From Pseudoxanthomonas suwonensis 11-1 (GTDB lineage Bacteria > Pseudomonadota > Gammaproteobacteria > Xanthomonadales > Xanthomonadaceae): DNA of 64,000 nucleotides. The translations under genes were made by a program, and so were the position numbers. Shown here in pieces: positions 23,051 through 35,047 of this stretch; the stretch's first letter is position 1, and every line of letters starts with the position of its first letter. Location of the stretch: contig NC_014924.1 of NCBI RefSeq assembly GCF_000185965.1, forward strand, positions 2,108,001 through 2,172,000, read 5' to 3'. The notes under the pieces are model-generated. The model was not told the origin of the DNA, did not search any database, and was given only the letters and a program-made list of their open reading frames with translations.

Positions 23051-23127
23051 CATCGCGGGGTTGACTGATTGTCGCGACGCTGCCGGCCCGGCAGGCTTCC
23101 GGTGAAAGACGGCAAGGAGGCTCCGAT

Positions 23128-24135
23128 ATGTCTTATGACGGCGAGGATGCCGCGATAACAGGGTGCGTAACGCCGCCCGGTGGGCCGCGGCTTCTGGACC
23201 AGGTGCGCGGGCGTCTGCGCCTGAAGCACTACAGCCTGCGCACGGAGCAGGCATATCTGTACTGGATCCGGCGGTATGTTCGGGCGTGGCTGCCGCGGCA
23301 TCCGGCGGAGCTGGACGGGGCGGCGGTGGAGGCGTTCCTCACCGGGCTGGCCACGCGGGACAACGTGGCGGCCAGCACCCAGAACCAGGCGCTGGCCGCC
23401 CTGCTCTTCCTCTATCGGGAGGTGCTGGGCATCGAGCTGCCGTGGATGGAGAACGTGGTCCGTGCCAAGCGGCCGCGGCGGCTGCCGGTGGTGCTGTCGC
23501 GCGCTCAGGTGGTGCGGCTGCTGGAGCGCCTGTCCGGGCGGGAGGCGTTGATGGCCGGGCTGCTCTACGGCAGCGGGCTGCGCCTGATGGAGTGCGCGCG
23601 GCTGCGGGTCAAGGACGTGGACCTGGAGCGCAACGAGCTGACCATCCGCGATGGCAAGGGCGGCAAGGACCGGATGACGGTGCTCCCGGGCGCGCTGCGC
23701 GAGGCGCTGCTGCGCCAGCTGGCGGAGGTGCGCCTGCTGCACGCGCGCGACCTGGCCTGCGGACTGGGCCGGGTGCACCTGCCGCACGCGCTGGCACGCA
23801 AGTATCCCAACGCGGCCGCGGAGCCGGGATGGCAGTACGTGTTCCCGGCCACGCGCATTTCGGTCGACCCGCGCGACGGGGTGAGGCGGCGCCACCATAT
23901 CGACGAGAAGGTGCTGCAGTCGGCGGTGCGCCGGGCGGCGCGCGAAGCCGGCTTCGACAAGCCGGTCACCCCGCACACCCTGCGCCACTGTTTCGCCACG
24001 CACCTGCTGGAGTCTGGCGCCGACATCCGCACGGTGCAGGAGCTGCTGGGCCACAAGGACGTGGCCACCACCCAGATCTACACGCACGTGCTCAACCGCG
24101 GCGCGCTCGGTGTGCTCAGTCCGCTGGACCGTTGA
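23128..24135 (+). CDS. intI: integron integrase IntI (tyrosine recombinase)
   Basis: Recombines attC with attI to capture and shuffle cassettes. The 335-residue protein has a SAM-like N-terminal DNA-binding domain (residues about 22-105) and a catalytic domain with all expected residues: R152, H283, R286, H309 and nucleophile Y318. The IntI-specific extra segment is present at about 205-262 ([15 protein letters not shown]...[11 protein letters not shown]...RRRHH), which separates IntI from XerC/D. The ATG at 23128 has AAGGAGG 7 nt upstream. It is divergent from the cassettes, as expected. No frameshift or missing residue is seen, so it looks active. Confidence 0.97.
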   Translation: MSYDGEDAAITGCVTPPGGPRLLDQVRGRLRLKHYSLRTEQAYLYWIRRYVRAWLPRHPAELDGAAVEAFLTGLATRDNVAASTQNQALAALLFLYREVLGIELPWMENVVRAKRPRRLPVVLSRAQVVRLLERLSGREALMAGLLYGSGLRLMECARLRVKDVDLERNELTIRDGKGGKDRMTVLPGALREALLRQLAEVRLLHARDLACGLGRVHLPHALARKYPNAAAEPGWQYVFPATRISVDPRDGVRRRHHIDEKVLQSAVRRAAREAGFDKPVTPHTLRHCFATHLLESGADIRTVQELLGHKDVATTQIYTHVLNRGALGVLSPLDR

Positions 24136-24177
24136 CGGCCCTGCCCGCGCGTGCCCTGCCGCCGGATACGCGCCAAT

Positions 24178-24471
24178 GTCTGCCACCGGGCCTCGACTGG
24201 AAATCACTGGCAGTCGACTGATTTCCATGCGCGCGCGTATCGAAATCACTAGGACGCCGGTGATCTCCATTCACCGTCGTATGGAAATCGCTGGCGCGCC
24301 AGTCTTGATCACCCGTCGCCGTATGGAAACCGCTCGGCGTCCAGTGATTTCCATTCATCCGCGTATGGAAACTGCTCGACGGCCACTGATTTCCATTCGT
24401 TCGCGTATCGAAATCGCTGGCGCGCCAGCGATTGCCACTCATCGCCGGGTGGGAATCACGCAATCAACCGT
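24178..24471. repeat. tandem array of seven 42-bp double-palindrome units
   Basis: Five well-kept 42-bp units (24220, 24262, 24304, 24346, 24388) with degenerate half-units at 24178 and 24430. Each unit has GATTTCCAT, about 10 nt, then ATGGAAATC (an inverted repeat), followed by a second palindrome CTGGCGCGCCAG. The period is a multiple of three, and both strands stay open through it, but neither frame looks like a normal protein. It starts 42 bp after the intI stop. It is not a CRISPR: there are no unique spacers. Function unknown. Confidence 0.75.
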
Positions 24472-24799
24472 TTCTGGCCTCTACCCGGCCGGCTGCCCCC
24501 CAGGTCGAGGCTGCCCCGCACCACCGTCCCGCGTCCCGCCACGCCAGAAGCGCCATGGCGTGTGCCGGCTGCCGGGAGGTAAAGGAGGAGGTGCTGGCCC
24601 GCGAGGGCCAGGACCAGGGGCGGGACGGCAGCAGGCCACACGCCAGGGCGCCCCGGCGACCGCCGCCGTGCCTTGACCTCAGTCCCTCAGTCCCTCAGTC
24701 CCTCCGGCATTCCGGGCAGTTCGGCAAGCTGGCGACCCACTGAAGCGACGGGAACGACCGGCACGGCCGTACCCGCCGCCACCCGGGCGCCGGGCGCCC
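24472..24799. other. intergenic stretch without a recognised gene
   Basis: Between the 42-bp repeat array and hutU I see no credible gene or RNA. The only structure is a short triplicate of CAGTCCCT at 24680-24703. Confidence 0.5.
24680..24703. repeat. 8-bp tandem triplicate
   Basis: Three perfect direct copies of CAGTCCCT in the hutU downstream region; likely a slippage-prone simple repeat. Confidence 0.7.
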
Positions 24800-26473
24800 C
24801 TACCGGCCCAGCATCGGCATCTGCAGCCCCTGCTCCTTCGCGCAGTCGATGGCGATGTCATAGCCGGCATCGGCGTGGCGCATGACGCCGGTGCCGGGGT
24901 CGTTCCACAGCACGCGCTCGATGCGGCGGTCGGCGGCTTCGCTGCCGTCGCAGACGATCACCACGCCGGAGTGCTGGGAGTAGCCCATGCCCACGCCGCC
25001 GCCGTGGTGCAGGCTGACCCAGGTCGCGCCGCCGGCGACGTTGAGCATGGCATTGAGCAGCGGCCAGTCGCTGACCGCGTCGCTGCCGTCGCGCATGGCC
25101 TCGGTCTCGCGGTTGGGGCTGGCGACGCTGCCGGAATCCAGGTGGTCGCGGCCGATCACGACCGGCGCCTTCAGCTCGCCGTTGCGGACCATCTCGTTGA
25201 ACGCCAGGCCCAGGCGGTGGCGCTGGCCCAGGCCGACCCAGCAGATGCGCGCCGGCAGGCCCTGGAAGTGGATGCGCTCGGCGGCCATGTCCAGCCAACG
25301 GTGCAGGTGGGGGTCGTCCGGGATCAGTTCCTTGACCTTGGCATCGGTCCTGGCGATGTCCTCCGGGTCGCCGCTCAGCGCCACCCAGCGGAACGGGCCG
25401 ACGCCGCGGCAGAATAGCGGGCGCACGTAGGCCGGGACGAAGCCGGGGAAGTCGAACGCGTTGCTGCAGCCCACGTCGAACGCCATCTGGCGGATGTTGT
25501 TGCCGTAGTCGAACACCGGCACGCCCATGCGCTGGAATGCGAGCATGGCTTCCACGTGCACGCGCATGGACTTCTTGGCCAGGTCGCGCACGCGCTCGGG
25601 CACCACTTCCTGTTCCTCCTCCCACTCGGCCACGGTCAGGCCCTGCGGGAGGTAGCCGCGCAGCGGATCGTGGGCGGAGGTCTGGTCGGTGACTGCGTCC
25701 GGGCAAACGCCGCGGCGCACCAGCTCCGGCAGGACGTCGGCGGCATTGCCCAGCAGTGCGATCGAGCGGGCCTCGCCGGCCTTCGTGTAGCGACCGATGC
25801 GCTCCAGCGCGTCGTCGAGGTCGGTGGCCTGCTCGTCCACGTAGCCGGTGCGCAGGCGGAAGTCGATGCGGTCCTGGCGGCACTCGATGGTCAGGCTGCT
25901 GGCGCCGGCCATGGACGCGGCCAGCGGCTGCGCGCCGCCCATGCCGCCGAGGCCGGCGGTGAGGATCCACTTGCCGGTGAGGTCGCCGCCGTAGTGCTGG
26001 CGGCCCATCTCCACGAAAGTCTCGTAGGTGCCCTGGACGATGCCCTGCGAGCCGATGTAGATCCACGAACCGGCCGTCATCTGGCCGTACATCATCAGGC
26101 CCTTGCGGTCGAGCTCGTTGAAGTGCTCCCAGGTGGCCCAGTGCGGCACCAGGTTGGAGTTGGCGATCAGCACCCGCGGCGCGTCCGGATGGGTCGGGAA
26201 CACGCCGACCGGCTTGCCGGACTGGACGAGCAGGGTCTGGTCGTCGCGCAGCTCCTTCAGCGTGGCCAGGATGGCGTCGAAGCAGTCCCAGTCGCGTGCG
26301 GCGCGGCCGATGCCGCCGTACACCACCAGGTCGCCGGGACGCTCGGCCACGTCCGGGTCGAGGTTGTTCTGGAGCATCCGGAACGGGGCTTCGGTCAGCC
26401 AGCTGCGGCAGTTGAGCTGGTTGCCGCGCGGGGCGCGGACGACGCGGGAAGGATCGTGGCGCGGATCGGACAT
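24800..26473 (-). CDS. hutU: urocanate hydratase (urocanase)
   Basis: Second step of histidine degradation: hydrates urocanate to 4-imidazolone-5-propionate in the cytosol with tightly bound NAD. The 557-residue length is standard. Visible features: N-terminal [16 protein letters not shown], the NAD-binding loop [17 protein letters not shown] (about 173-189), the active-site Cys segment [13 protein letters not shown] (about 405-417) and the [14 protein letters not shown] region. Only hutU lies here; hutH, hutI and hutG are not within the window on this side, so the operon may continue elsewhere or be dispersed. Downstream lies the integron. Confidence 0.97.
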   Translation of the reverse strand: MSDPRHDPSRVVRAPRGNQLNCRSWLTEAPFRMLQNNLDPDVAERPGDLVVYGGIGRAARDWDCFDAILATLKELRDDQTLLVQSGKPVGVFPTHPDAPRVLIANSNLVPHWATWEHFNELDRKGLMMYGQMTAGSWIYIGSQGIVQGTYETFVEMGRQHYGGDLTGKWILTAGLGGMGGAQPLAASMAGASSLTIECRQDRIDFRLRTGYVDEQATDLDDALERIGRYTKAGEARSIALLGNAADVLPELVRRGVCPDAVTDQTSAHDPLRGYLPQGLTVAEWEEEQEVVPERVRDLAKKSMRVHVEAMLAFQRMGVPVFDYGNNIRQMAFDVGCSNAFDFPGFVPAYVRPLFCRGVGPFRWVALSGDPEDIARTDAKVKELIPDDPHLHRWLDMAAERIHFQGLPARICWVGLGQRHRLGLAFNEMVRNGELKAPVVIGRDHLDSGSVASPNRETEAMRDGSDAVSDWPLLNAMLNVAGGATWVSLHHGGGVGMGYSQHSGVVIVCDGSEAADRRIERVLWNDPGTGVMRHADAGYDIAIDCAKEQGLQMPMLGR

Positions 26474-26568
26474 TGCCGGGACACCTGCAAGGAATGTCCC
26501 GGCATTATCGCAGCGCCGTCGCGCCGGAAGGTTGTGCAGCGCGGTGTACGCGCCGGCGTTGGCCGGGC

Positions 26569-27018
26569 TCAGCGGCTGTTGCGGCGCGCTTCCTCGCGCT
26601 GCTGCAGGCGGCGCTCGGCAGCCTCGCGGTCGCGTTCGATCTGCTCTCGCTCGCGCTCGTACTCCATGCGCCTGGCCTCGAAGGCCTGGCGGTAGCGCTC
26701 GCGCTGCTCGGGCGAGGCGGCGTGCTGCATGCGGTGCTCGGTGCGCTGGCGGTCCTCGTCCATCCGCCGCCGGTTCTCCTCCAGGGCAAGGCGGTGGCGG
26801 TCGGCATTGGCCTGGCGCGCGGACTGGGTGCGCTGCTGACGCGCGGTCTCGACCTCTTGGCGCGAGCGCTCCCAGGTCTGCGGACGCTGGGACTGGTTCT
26901 CGGCCGGCCGGCTGTAGCGGTTGGGCGACACCGACTGGGCCTGGGCCAGCGGCGCCAGCGCAAGCAGCAGGATCGCGGTCATCGGCAGGATGCGCTTCGG
27001 GTGCAGGGTCGGGGTCAT
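26569..27018 (-). CDS. secreted coiled-coil protein, unknown
   Basis: A 149-residue exported protein: ATG 27018 has GGAGG 5 nt upstream and a signal peptide ([14 protein letters not shown]). The mature protein is extremely rich in Arg, Glu and Gln with long heptad-like helices ([30 protein letters not shown]), predicted to be one extended coiled coil. No family recognised. It could be a periplasmic chaperone-like or structural protein; function unknown. Confidence 0.65.
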   Translation of the reverse strand: MTPTLHPKRILPMTAILLLALAPLAQAQSVSPNRYSRPAENQSQRPQTWERSRQEVETARQQRTQSARQANADRHRLALEENRRRMDEDRQRTEHRMQHAASPEQRERYRQAFEARRMEYEREREQIERDREAAERRLQQREEARRNSR

Positions 27019-27224
27019 GCAGGCCTCCGGGTGGTTGAGCCCAGTTATAGCGCCGGACCCATAACGCCGGCCGAACGGCGCCGCGGGACCGTGCCGGCGC
27101 TCAGGGATGCTTCAGCGGCCCGGCGCGGCCCCACTCCTGCAGGATTGCGATCCGACCAAAGCGAGGTGGCGCCCGGATGCGGGTCTCTGCCAAGCTTCCA
27201 TGTCTGCATGACCTCCCCACCGTG

Positions 27225-28460
27225 ATGTCCCGCTTCCTGCACCGCTGCGCCTTCCTGTCGTTCCTGCTGCTGTCCCTGGCCGCCTGTACGGCCTCCCCCA
27301 CCCGTCCCGCCGCACCGGCCACGCCGCTGCTGCTGGTCTCGATCGACGGGCTGCGCGCTGATGCCCTGGGCCGCGGCGATACCCCGGTACTCGACCGCCT
27401 CGCCCGTGACGGCGTGCATGCCGAGGGCATGCGGCCCTCGTACCCGGTGCTGACCTTCCCCAACCACTACACCCTGGCCACCGGGCTGCGCCCGGACCAC
27501 CACGGCGTGGTCCACAACTCGATGAAGGACCCGCAGCTGGGCCGCTTCGTGGTCGCCGATGCCCAGGCCGCGACCGTGGCCGGCTGGTGGCAGGCCGAAC
27601 CGCTGTGGACCACCGCCGAGCGCGCCAACCTCGCCACCGCGGTATGGGCCTGGCCCGGCGCCACCGCCGCCCGCGACGGCATCCTGCCGCGCCAGCGCCA
27701 GGCCTTCGACGAGACGATCCCGATGGACGAGCGGATCGAGCGCGTGGCCGGCTGGGTGACCGCGCCGCAGGGCCCGCGCCCGGCGCTGCTGGCGATGTAC
27801 TTCGAGGTGGTCGATGGCGCCGGCCACGACCATGGCCCGCACGCGCAGCAGACCCGCGCCGCGATCCGCGAGGTCGACACCGCCATCGGCGAGTTGCTGT
27901 CGCGACTGGAACAGGCCGGCGTGGTCCCGAACGTGGTGGTGGTCTCCGACCACGGCATGGCCGACGCCCCGAACCTCATCGCGGTCGAGGACATGGCCGC
28001 GATGGAGGAGGCCGAGGTGGTGAGCATCGGCCAGGTGATCGGCCTGGCGCCGCGCGAGGGCCACGAGGCCACGGTGCGCGCGCGCCTGCTCGGCCGCCAG
28101 CAGCGCTACGAGTGCTGGGAGAAGCCGGCGATCCCGGCGCGCCTGCACTATGGCACCCACCCGCGCATCCCGCCGATCGTGTGCCAGATGGCCGAAGGCT
28201 GGAACGCGCTGCCGCGGGCGATGATCGAGCGGCGCGACGCCGCGGGCGTCCACAACGCCGGCGCGCACGGCTACGACCCGGATCTGCCGTCCATGCGCGC
28301 GGTGTTCCTCGCCCATGGGCCCGCGTTCCGCACCGGCATGCGCCTGCCGGTGATCGACAACGTCGACGTGTACCCGCTGCTGGTGCGCATCCTGGGCCTG
28401 CCGCTCCGGCAGGGCGATGGCGATCCGGCCACGCTGGCGCCGGTGCTGGCCAGCCCCTGA
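27225..28460 (+). CDS. nucleotide pyrophosphatase/phosphodiesterase (NPP, alkaline phosphatase superfamily)
   Basis: A 411-residue exported hydrolase of phosphodiester or pyrophosphate bonds, of the type characterised from Xanthomonas. The N-terminus MSRFLHRCAFLSFLLLSLAAC is a lipoprotein-like signal. Two-metal site residues are visible: SIDGLRADA (Asp), the nucleophile Thr in VLTFPNHYTLATGLRPDHHG, VDGAGHDHGP (Asp/His), VVSDHGMAD (Asp/His) and AGAHGYD (His). The start at 27225 is preferred because it begins the signal peptide; the in-frame ATG at 27177 adds 16 residues. Substrate specificity (nucleotides versus lipid head groups) is not resolved. Confidence 0.93.
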   Translation: MSRFLHRCAFLSFLLLSLAACTASPTRPAAPATPLLLVSIDGLRADALGRGDTPVLDRLARDGVHAEGMRPSYPVLTFPNHYTLATGLRPDHHGVVHNSMKDPQLGRFVVADAQAATVAGWWQAEPLWTTAERANLATAVWAWPGATAARDGILPRQRQAFDETIPMDERIERVAGWVTAPQGPRPALLAMYFEVVDGAGHDHGPHAQQTRAAIREVDTAIGELLSRLEQAGVVPNVVVVSDHGMADAPNLIAVEDMAAMEEAEVVSIGQVIGLAPREGHEATVRARLLGRQQRYECWEKPAIPARLHYGTHPRIPPIVCQMAEGWNALPRAMIERRDAAGVHNAGAHGYDPDLPSMRAVFLAHGPAFRTGMRLPVIDNVDVYPLLVRILGLPLRQGDGDPATLAPVLASP

Positions 28461-28545
28461 GGCCCGTTCGCATCCGGGATCCGGTCGCGGCATTGATGTC
28501 CGGAAACGGCCAGTTGGGGCTGGGCGCCGGTGCTAGCCTGCGTGC

Positions 28546-30074
28546 ATGTCCTCCGTCGCCACCCTGCCCGATCCGCACGTCTGTGAACGTGCCCGCCTCA
28601 GCCGCGACCCGCGGTTCGACGGGCTGTTCTTCACCGCCGTGCGCAGCACCGGCATCTACTGCCGGCCGGTGTGCCCGGCGCCGCCGCCGCTGCGGGCCAA
28701 TGTCGACTACTACCCCAGCGCCGCCGCGGCCGAGGCCGCGGGCTTCCGCCCCTGCCTGCGCTGCCGGCCGGAACTGGCGCCCGCGGATGGCGCGTGGCGG
28801 CGCGGCGATGCGGTGATCGCGCGCGCCCTGGCGCTGATCGACCAGGGCTTCCTGGCCGGGCATCCGGTGGCCGCGCTGGCCGCGCGCCTGGCCCTGGGCG
28901 AGCGCCAGCTGCGGCGGCTGTTCGTGCAGCGCCTGGGTGCGGCACCACTGGGCGTGCATGTCACCCGCCGCCTGCTGTTCGCCAAGCAGCTGCTGACCGA
29001 GACCCGCCTGCCGATCACCGAGGTCGCGATGGCCGCCGGCTTCGGCAGCCTGCGCCGGTTCAATGCGGCCTTCCAGGATGCCTACCGCATGGCGCCGCGC
29101 GAGCTGCGCCGCAGCCTGGAGGGACACGAGCCGGCTCCGGCCTGCCAGTCGCTGGTGCTGCGGCTGGGCTACCGCCCGCCGTACGACTTCGCGGCGATGC
29201 TGGATTTCCTGCGTGCCCGCGCCCTTCCCGGCGTCGAGCAGGTCGACGACGCGTCGTATGCACGCGTGGTCGGCGATGCGCAGGCGCCGGGCTGGCTGCG
29301 GGTCGGCGCCTGGCCTTCGCCGCGCAGCGGCCAGGTCCATGCGCTGCGGCTGGAGCTGCATGGCGTGGCGCCGGGCCAGCTGGCCGATACGGTGCAGCGG
29401 GTGCGGCGGATGTTCGACCTCGATGCCGACCCGGATGCGATCTCGGCGGTGCTGTCGGCCGATCCACGCCTGCGTCCCCTGCTGCACGAGCGCCCGGGCT
29501 TGCGCCTGCCCAGCGGCTGGGACGGACTGGAGATCGCGGTGCGCGCGGTGATCGGCCAGCAGGTCAGCGTCGCCGCGGCGCGCACGATCACCCACCGGCT
29601 GGTGCAGCGCCATGGCACGGCGGTCGCCCTGGATGGTGCGCCGGGCCTGGATCGCCTGTTCCCGGAGGCGGCGACGCTGGCGGAGGCCGATCTCGACGGC
29701 CTGGGCCTGCCGGGAAGCCGCGTCGCGACGCTGCGTGCCATCACGCGTGGCGTGCAGGAAGGAAGCGTCGGCTTCGGACCCGGGCAGACGCTGGAGGAAT
29801 TCACCATGGCCTGGTGCGCGCTGCCCGGTATCGGGCCGTGGACCGCGCAGTACCTCGCGCTGCGTGCGCTCGGCCATCCGGACGCGCTGCCGGCCGAGGA
29901 CCTGGTGCTGCAGAAGGCCGTGCCCACCGACGGCAGCCGCCTGTCGGCACGCCAGCTGCGCGAACGCGCCGAGGCCTGGCGCCCCTGGCGCGGCTATGCG
30001 GTGATCCACTTGTGGCGCGACGCCGCGTTGCGTGCCATCGCCGCTCCCGCCAACGAAGAAACGGAGGCAAACGC

Positions 30075-30078
<4 letters not shown>
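28546..30078 (+). CDS. alkA: Ada-AlkA fusion: methyl-sensing regulator and 3-methyladenine DNA glycosylase
   Basis: A 510-residue fusion for alkylation repair. Residues about 10-85 are the Ada zinc domain with the four Cys (YCRPVCPAP and PCLRCRPE), in which Cys acts as methyl-phosphotriester acceptor. Residues about 95-190 are an AraC-type HTH (LPITEVAMAAGFGSLRRFNAAF). The rest is an AlkA glycosylase: an N-terminal strand domain, then HhH-GPD (LPGIGPWTAQYLALRA) and the catalytic Asp in LPAEDLVLQK. It is probably self-activated by methylation and overlaps ogt by 4 nt (ATGA), so both are co-transcribed. Confidence 0.95.
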
Positions 30079-30608
<530 letters not shown>

Positions 30609-30676
30609 TGCGCGGAATAGCGCCGCATGGGGACGCGTCCCGTAAGCCCTCTCCATGTGGAGAGCTGGGAGGTCAC

Positions 30677-30766
30677 GTAGCCCGGATAAGCGAAGCGCAT
30701 CCGGGATCCAGCGTGGTCCAGGCATCAGCTTAGTTCCCGGATGCGGCCTGTGGCCTTATCCGCTAC
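30677..30766. repeat. REP doublet (REPIN-like inverted pair)
   Basis: GTAGCCCGGATAAGCGAAGC...ATCCGGG (30677-30705) is followed in inverted orientation by CCCGGATGCGGCC...TTATCCGCTAC (30736-30766). Each half forms a hairpin and the two pair with each other. The same motif recurs at 50748-50860. It lies between the ogt stop and the trpA stop and may aid transcription termination. Confidence 0.75.
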
Positions 30767-30803
30767 GACAGGCCCCTCCCGAACGGAGAGGAGAAAGCGC
30801 GGA

Positions 30804-31607
30804 TCAAGCCGCGCCGATCGCCTCGCGCAGCGGGGCGAGGAAACGGCGCGCACGCGCGGCTGCATCGTCGGCATCGCTCGCCTCGGACAGGACCGACACC
30901 AGGGCCGAGCCGACCACGACGCCGTCGGCGTCGACCGCCATGGCCCTGGCGCTGGCGGCGTCCTTGATGCCGAAGCCCGCCACCACCGGCACCTTCGCGG
31001 TGGCGCGCAGTTCCTGCAGGCGGAGGCTGGCGGCGCCGGTGTCCAGGCGGTCGGCACCGGTCACGCCGGCGTAGCTGACGTAGTAGAGATAACCCTGCGC
31101 GCTGGCGCTGAGCATCGCCGCGCGCTCGGCCGAGGTCGTCGGCGAGGCCAGCATCACCAGGGCCAGGCCGGCCTCGTTGAAGGCCTCCTGGAACTGCGGC
31201 GCCTCCTCCGGCGGCAGGTCGACCAGCAGTACCCCATCGACGCCGGCGGCCACCGCCTCGCTGGCGAAACGCGCCGCGCCGCGGATCTCGACCGGGTTGA
31301 GGTAGCCCATCAGCACCACCGGCGTGTCCGCATCGCGCTCGCGGAAGCGGCGCACGCTCTCGAACACATAGGCCACGGTCGCGCCGCGGGCCAGCGCGCG
31401 TTCGGAACTGCGCTGGATCACCGGGCCGTCTGCCATCGGGTCGGAGAACGGCAGGCCGAGCTCGATGCAGTCGGCGCCGGCCTCCACCAGGGCGTGCATC
31501 ACCGGGACGGTCGCCTCCAGCGAGGGATCGCCGGCGGTGATGAAGGGGACAAGGGCCTTGCGGCCATCGGTGCGCAGTCGCGCGAAGCGGGTTTCGAAGC
31601 GGCTCAT
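30804..31607 (-). CDS. trpA: tryptophan synthase alpha chain
   Basis: Cleaves indole-3-glycerol phosphate to indole and glyceraldehyde-3-phosphate. 267-residue TIM barrel with the catalytic Glu in CIELGLPFSDPMADGP (about residue 49) and Asp a few residues on, and the phosphate-binding loop VVAGFGIKDAASAR and GVVVGSALV near the C-terminus. It lies 83 bp downstream of trpB on the same strand. The two chains form the alpha2-beta2 complex with indole channelling. Confidence 0.98.
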   Translation of the reverse strand: MSRFETRFARLRTDGRKALVPFITAGDPSLEATVPVMHALVEAGADCIELGLPFSDPMADGPVIQRSSERALARGATVAYVFESVRRFRERDADTPVVLMGYLNPVEIRGAARFASEAVAAGVDGVLLVDLPPEEAPQFQEAFNEAGLALVMLASPTTSAERAAMLSASAQGYLYYVSYAGVTGADRLDTGAASLRLQELRATAKVPVVAGFGIKDAASARAMAVDADGVVVGSALVSVLSEASDADDAAARARRFLAPLREAIGAA

Positions 31608-31690
31608 GGATCGCCTGTGTGGTCGGTCGCGCCGGGCGGCGCGTTACGCGTGTGGGAGGCAGGTGGCGCCGGACGGTGCCGGCGCCGCGG

Positions 31691-32905
<1,215 letters not shown>

Positions 32906-33001
32906 CGGGGTGCCGGGCGGATCGGAAGTGGATTGACCTTAGCGCACGACAGCTTCCCAATAAAGCGATAAAGTCTGGCACGACTCGTCAGGAAAACTCA
33001 C

Positions 33002-33889
33002 ATGTCGCGGGACCTGCCGCCGCTCAATGCCCTGCGCGCCTTCGAGGCCACCGCCCGCCTGGGCAGCGTGGCCGCGGCCGCCGCGGAGCTGCACGTGACC
33101 CACGGCGCGGTCAGCCGCCAGGTCAAGCTGCTGGAGGAGGCACTGGGCACCCCCCTGTTCGTCCGTCGCGGCCGTGGCCTGGCGCTGACCGCCACCGGCC
33201 AGCGGCTGGGCGATGCCGCGGCCGGGGCGTTCGAGCCCCTGCGCAAGGCCTGGGCCGACCTGCTCGCACCCGACCCGACCTCGGCCCTGGTGCTGGGCTG
33301 CCCCGGCAGCCTGCTGGCGCGCTGGATGATCCCGCGCATGGAACGGCTGTCCGCCGACCTGCCCGGCCTGCGCCTGCACCTGGTTGCCAGCGAGGCCTCG
33401 CCCGATCCGGGCCTCAATGGCCTGGACGCGGTGCTGATGATCGGCAATCCGCCCTGGCCACCGGGCTGGCAGGTCCACCGCCTGGCCCCGGAACGGATCG
33501 GCCCGGTGCTGAGCCCGCGCCATCCCGCCCACGCGCGGCTGGAAGGAGCGCCCGCGGAAGTCCTGCTGCAGGAGCCGCTGCTGCACACCAGCTCGCGGCC
33601 CACGGCCTGGCCGGAATGGGCACGTCGCAACGGCCTGCAGCCCGAAGCCCTGCAGCTGGGGACCGGATTCGAGCACCTCTACTACCTGCTGGAAGCCGCA
33701 GCCGCCGGGCTGGGCGTGGCGATCGCGCCGGAGGAACTGGTGGCCGACGACCTGCGTGCCGGCCGCCTCGCCGCACCCTGGGGCTTCGTCGGGACAGGTG
33801 GCCAGTGGGCGCTGTGCACCCTGCGTGGCAACAGCGATGCGCGCATTCCTGCCTTCGTCGGCTGGTTGCGGACGCAGCTGGAAGGTTGA
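33002..33889 (+). CDS. LysR-family transcriptional regulator, TrpI/GcvA-like
   Basis: A 295-residue LysR regulator. N-terminal winged [24 protein letters not shown]...[16 protein letters not shown], then a substrate-binding domain with EEVL-like [15 protein letters not shown] near the C-terminus. It is divergent from trpBA, the same position as TrpI in pseudomonads, which activates trpBA in response to indoleglycerol phosphate. The sequence is closest in style to the GcvA/TrpI branch, so control of trpBA is likely but inferred from position. Confidence 0.85.
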   Translation: MSRDLPPLNALRAFEATARLGSVAAAAAELHVTHGAVSRQVKLLEEALGTPLFVRRGRGLALTATGQRLGDAAAGAFEPLRKAWADLLAPDPTSALVLGCPGSLLARWMIPRMERLSADLPGLRLHLVASEASPDPGLNGLDAVLMIGNPPWPPGWQVHRLAPERIGPVLSPRHPAHARLEGAPAEVLLQEPLLHTSSRPTAWPEWARRNGLQPEALQLGTGFEHLYYLLEAAAAGLGVAIAPEELVADDLRAGRLAAPWGFVGTGGQWALCTLRGNSDARIPAFVGWLRTQLEG

Positions 33890-34166
33890 GCCCCTCCTCC
33901 GGGCACGCGCTGGGGAGGCTGTCCTCCAACGCGCGTTGCTGCGAGCCCGGACGGCCCCAACCTGCTCCTGCTCCTGCCCCCTGCCCTGCCGCTGCTCCTG
34001 CCCTGCCGACAAATGCATTCGGCGGCAAACCGAGCGGCATCGGCGGATACCGGGACTTGTCCCGGCGATCGGCTGGAACGCGCCCGGACCGGACGACATC
34101 CGAGCTGGACCCTCGATTCACGCACCAGCCGCAACGTTCCCGATGGTCGGCGGAACACGATGCGGC
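33890..34166. other. intergenic stretch beside IS copy 2
   Basis: No credible gene, RNA or terminator is seen between the LysR stop and the IS end. A few rich direct repeats of CTGCTCCTGCC occur around 33962-34005. Confidence 0.45.
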
Positions 34167-34198
34167 CGACGTCCCCCCGCTTTCAGTAGCGGGGCTCT

Positions 34199-35047
34199 TT
34201 AGAGTCCGGGTTTCATCGTAGCGGCTTTGGCCGCCAACTGTTCGGCATAAGCGGCCGGCGTCAGACCGCCCAAGGTCTTCTTCGGTCGTTCCTCGTTGTA
34301 CTCCCGGCGCCAGGTTTCGATCTCGGTGCGGGCGTGCAGCAGCGTCGGGAACCAGTGCTCGTTGAGGCATTCGTCCCGTAGGCGGCCGTTGAAGCTCTCG
34401 ATGTAGGCGTTCTGGTTCGGCTTGCCTGGCTGGATCAGGCGCAACTGCACACCGCGCTCGTGGGCCCACGCCACCATCGTCTTGCCGCAGAACTCCTTGC
34501 CGTTGTCGGTACGGATCACCTGCGGCAGGCCGCGGGTCAGCGCCAGCCGATCCAGCACCCGGGCCACGCCGTGGCCGGAGATGGCCCGCTCCACCTCGAT
34601 CGCCACCGCCTCGTGCGTGGCATCGTCGACGATGGTCAACGCCTTGAGCACACGCCCCTCGGCGGTGCGGTCGAACACGAAGTCCATCGACCAGACCTGG
34701 TTGGCCGCTTCCGGCCGCAGCAACGGTTGGCGCTCGCCCAGCAACACCTTCTTCCGCTTGCGCCGGCGCACCTGCAACCTGGCCTCCTGATACAGCCGTT
34801 CCACCCGCTTGTAGTTCACCGGCCACTGCTCCTGCCGCAGCTTCAGATAGATCATCCCGACGCCATAGCGCTTGTGTCGCTGCGCCAGCGCCAGGATCCG
34901 CTCACGCAGCTCGACGTTGCCATCCGGACGCGGGACGTAGCGCAGCGCGCTGGCGCTCATCCGCACCATCGCCAGCGCCCGTCGCTCACTCAGCCCCCGA
35001 TCCACCAGATGCCGCACCAGCGTCCTGCGCGCCGGTGCGGTCACCAC
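34199..35047 (-). CDS. IS3-family transposase OrfB (copy 2)
   Basis: Same DDE integrase protein as in copy 1 ([28 protein letters not shown]). The start shown is the GTG at the -1 frameshift site; production as OrfAB is expected. The DNA carries one silent difference from copy 1 in the Leu-Arg-Glu codons near the N-terminus. Confidence 0.92.
   Translation of the reverse strand: MVTAPARRTLVRHLVDRGLSERRALAMVRMSASALRYVPRPDGNVELRERILALAQRHKRYGVGMIYLKLRQEQWPVNYKRVERLYQEARLQVRRRKRKKVLLGERQPLLRPEAANQVWSMDFVFDRTAEGRVLKALTIVDDATHEAVAIEVERAISGHGVARVLDRLALTRGLPQVIRTDNGKEFCGKTMVAWAHERGVQLRLIQPGKPNQNAYIESFNGRLRDECLNEHWFPTLLHARTEIETWRREYNEERPKKTLGGLTPAAYAEQLAAKAATMKPGL

Larger units (their letters stand above)
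7600..24135 (-). mobile_element. sedentary chromosomal integron: intI, attI and 28 attC-bearing cassettes
   Basis: The IntI-family recombinase gene is followed, on the side facing its start codon, by an attI region and then 28 imperfect palindromic attC sites between 7697 and 22362. Each site is bounded by GCCTAAC-like and GTTAGGC-like core boxes. Every recognisable cassette gene runs on the minus strand, away from attI, as required for transcription from an integron promoter. Cassettes average about 540 bp. The similarity among the attC sites is the mark of a resident chromosomal array rather than a clinical mobile integron. No transposition functions for the integron itself are present. In Xanthomonas the integron lies beside ilvD; here intI is next to hutU, so the locus differs. 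Confidence 0.93.

Noticed and set aside
23061..23096. intI promoter with TTGACT as -35
   Set aside because: A good -35-like box, but no acceptable -10 at 16-18 bp.
24110..24676. Repeat protein encoded by the 42-bp array (188-codon plus frame or 115-codon minus frame)
   Set aside because: The plus frame overlaps the intI 3' end, neither has a ribosome-binding site, and constraint appears to be on palindromes rather than codons. Not fully excluded.
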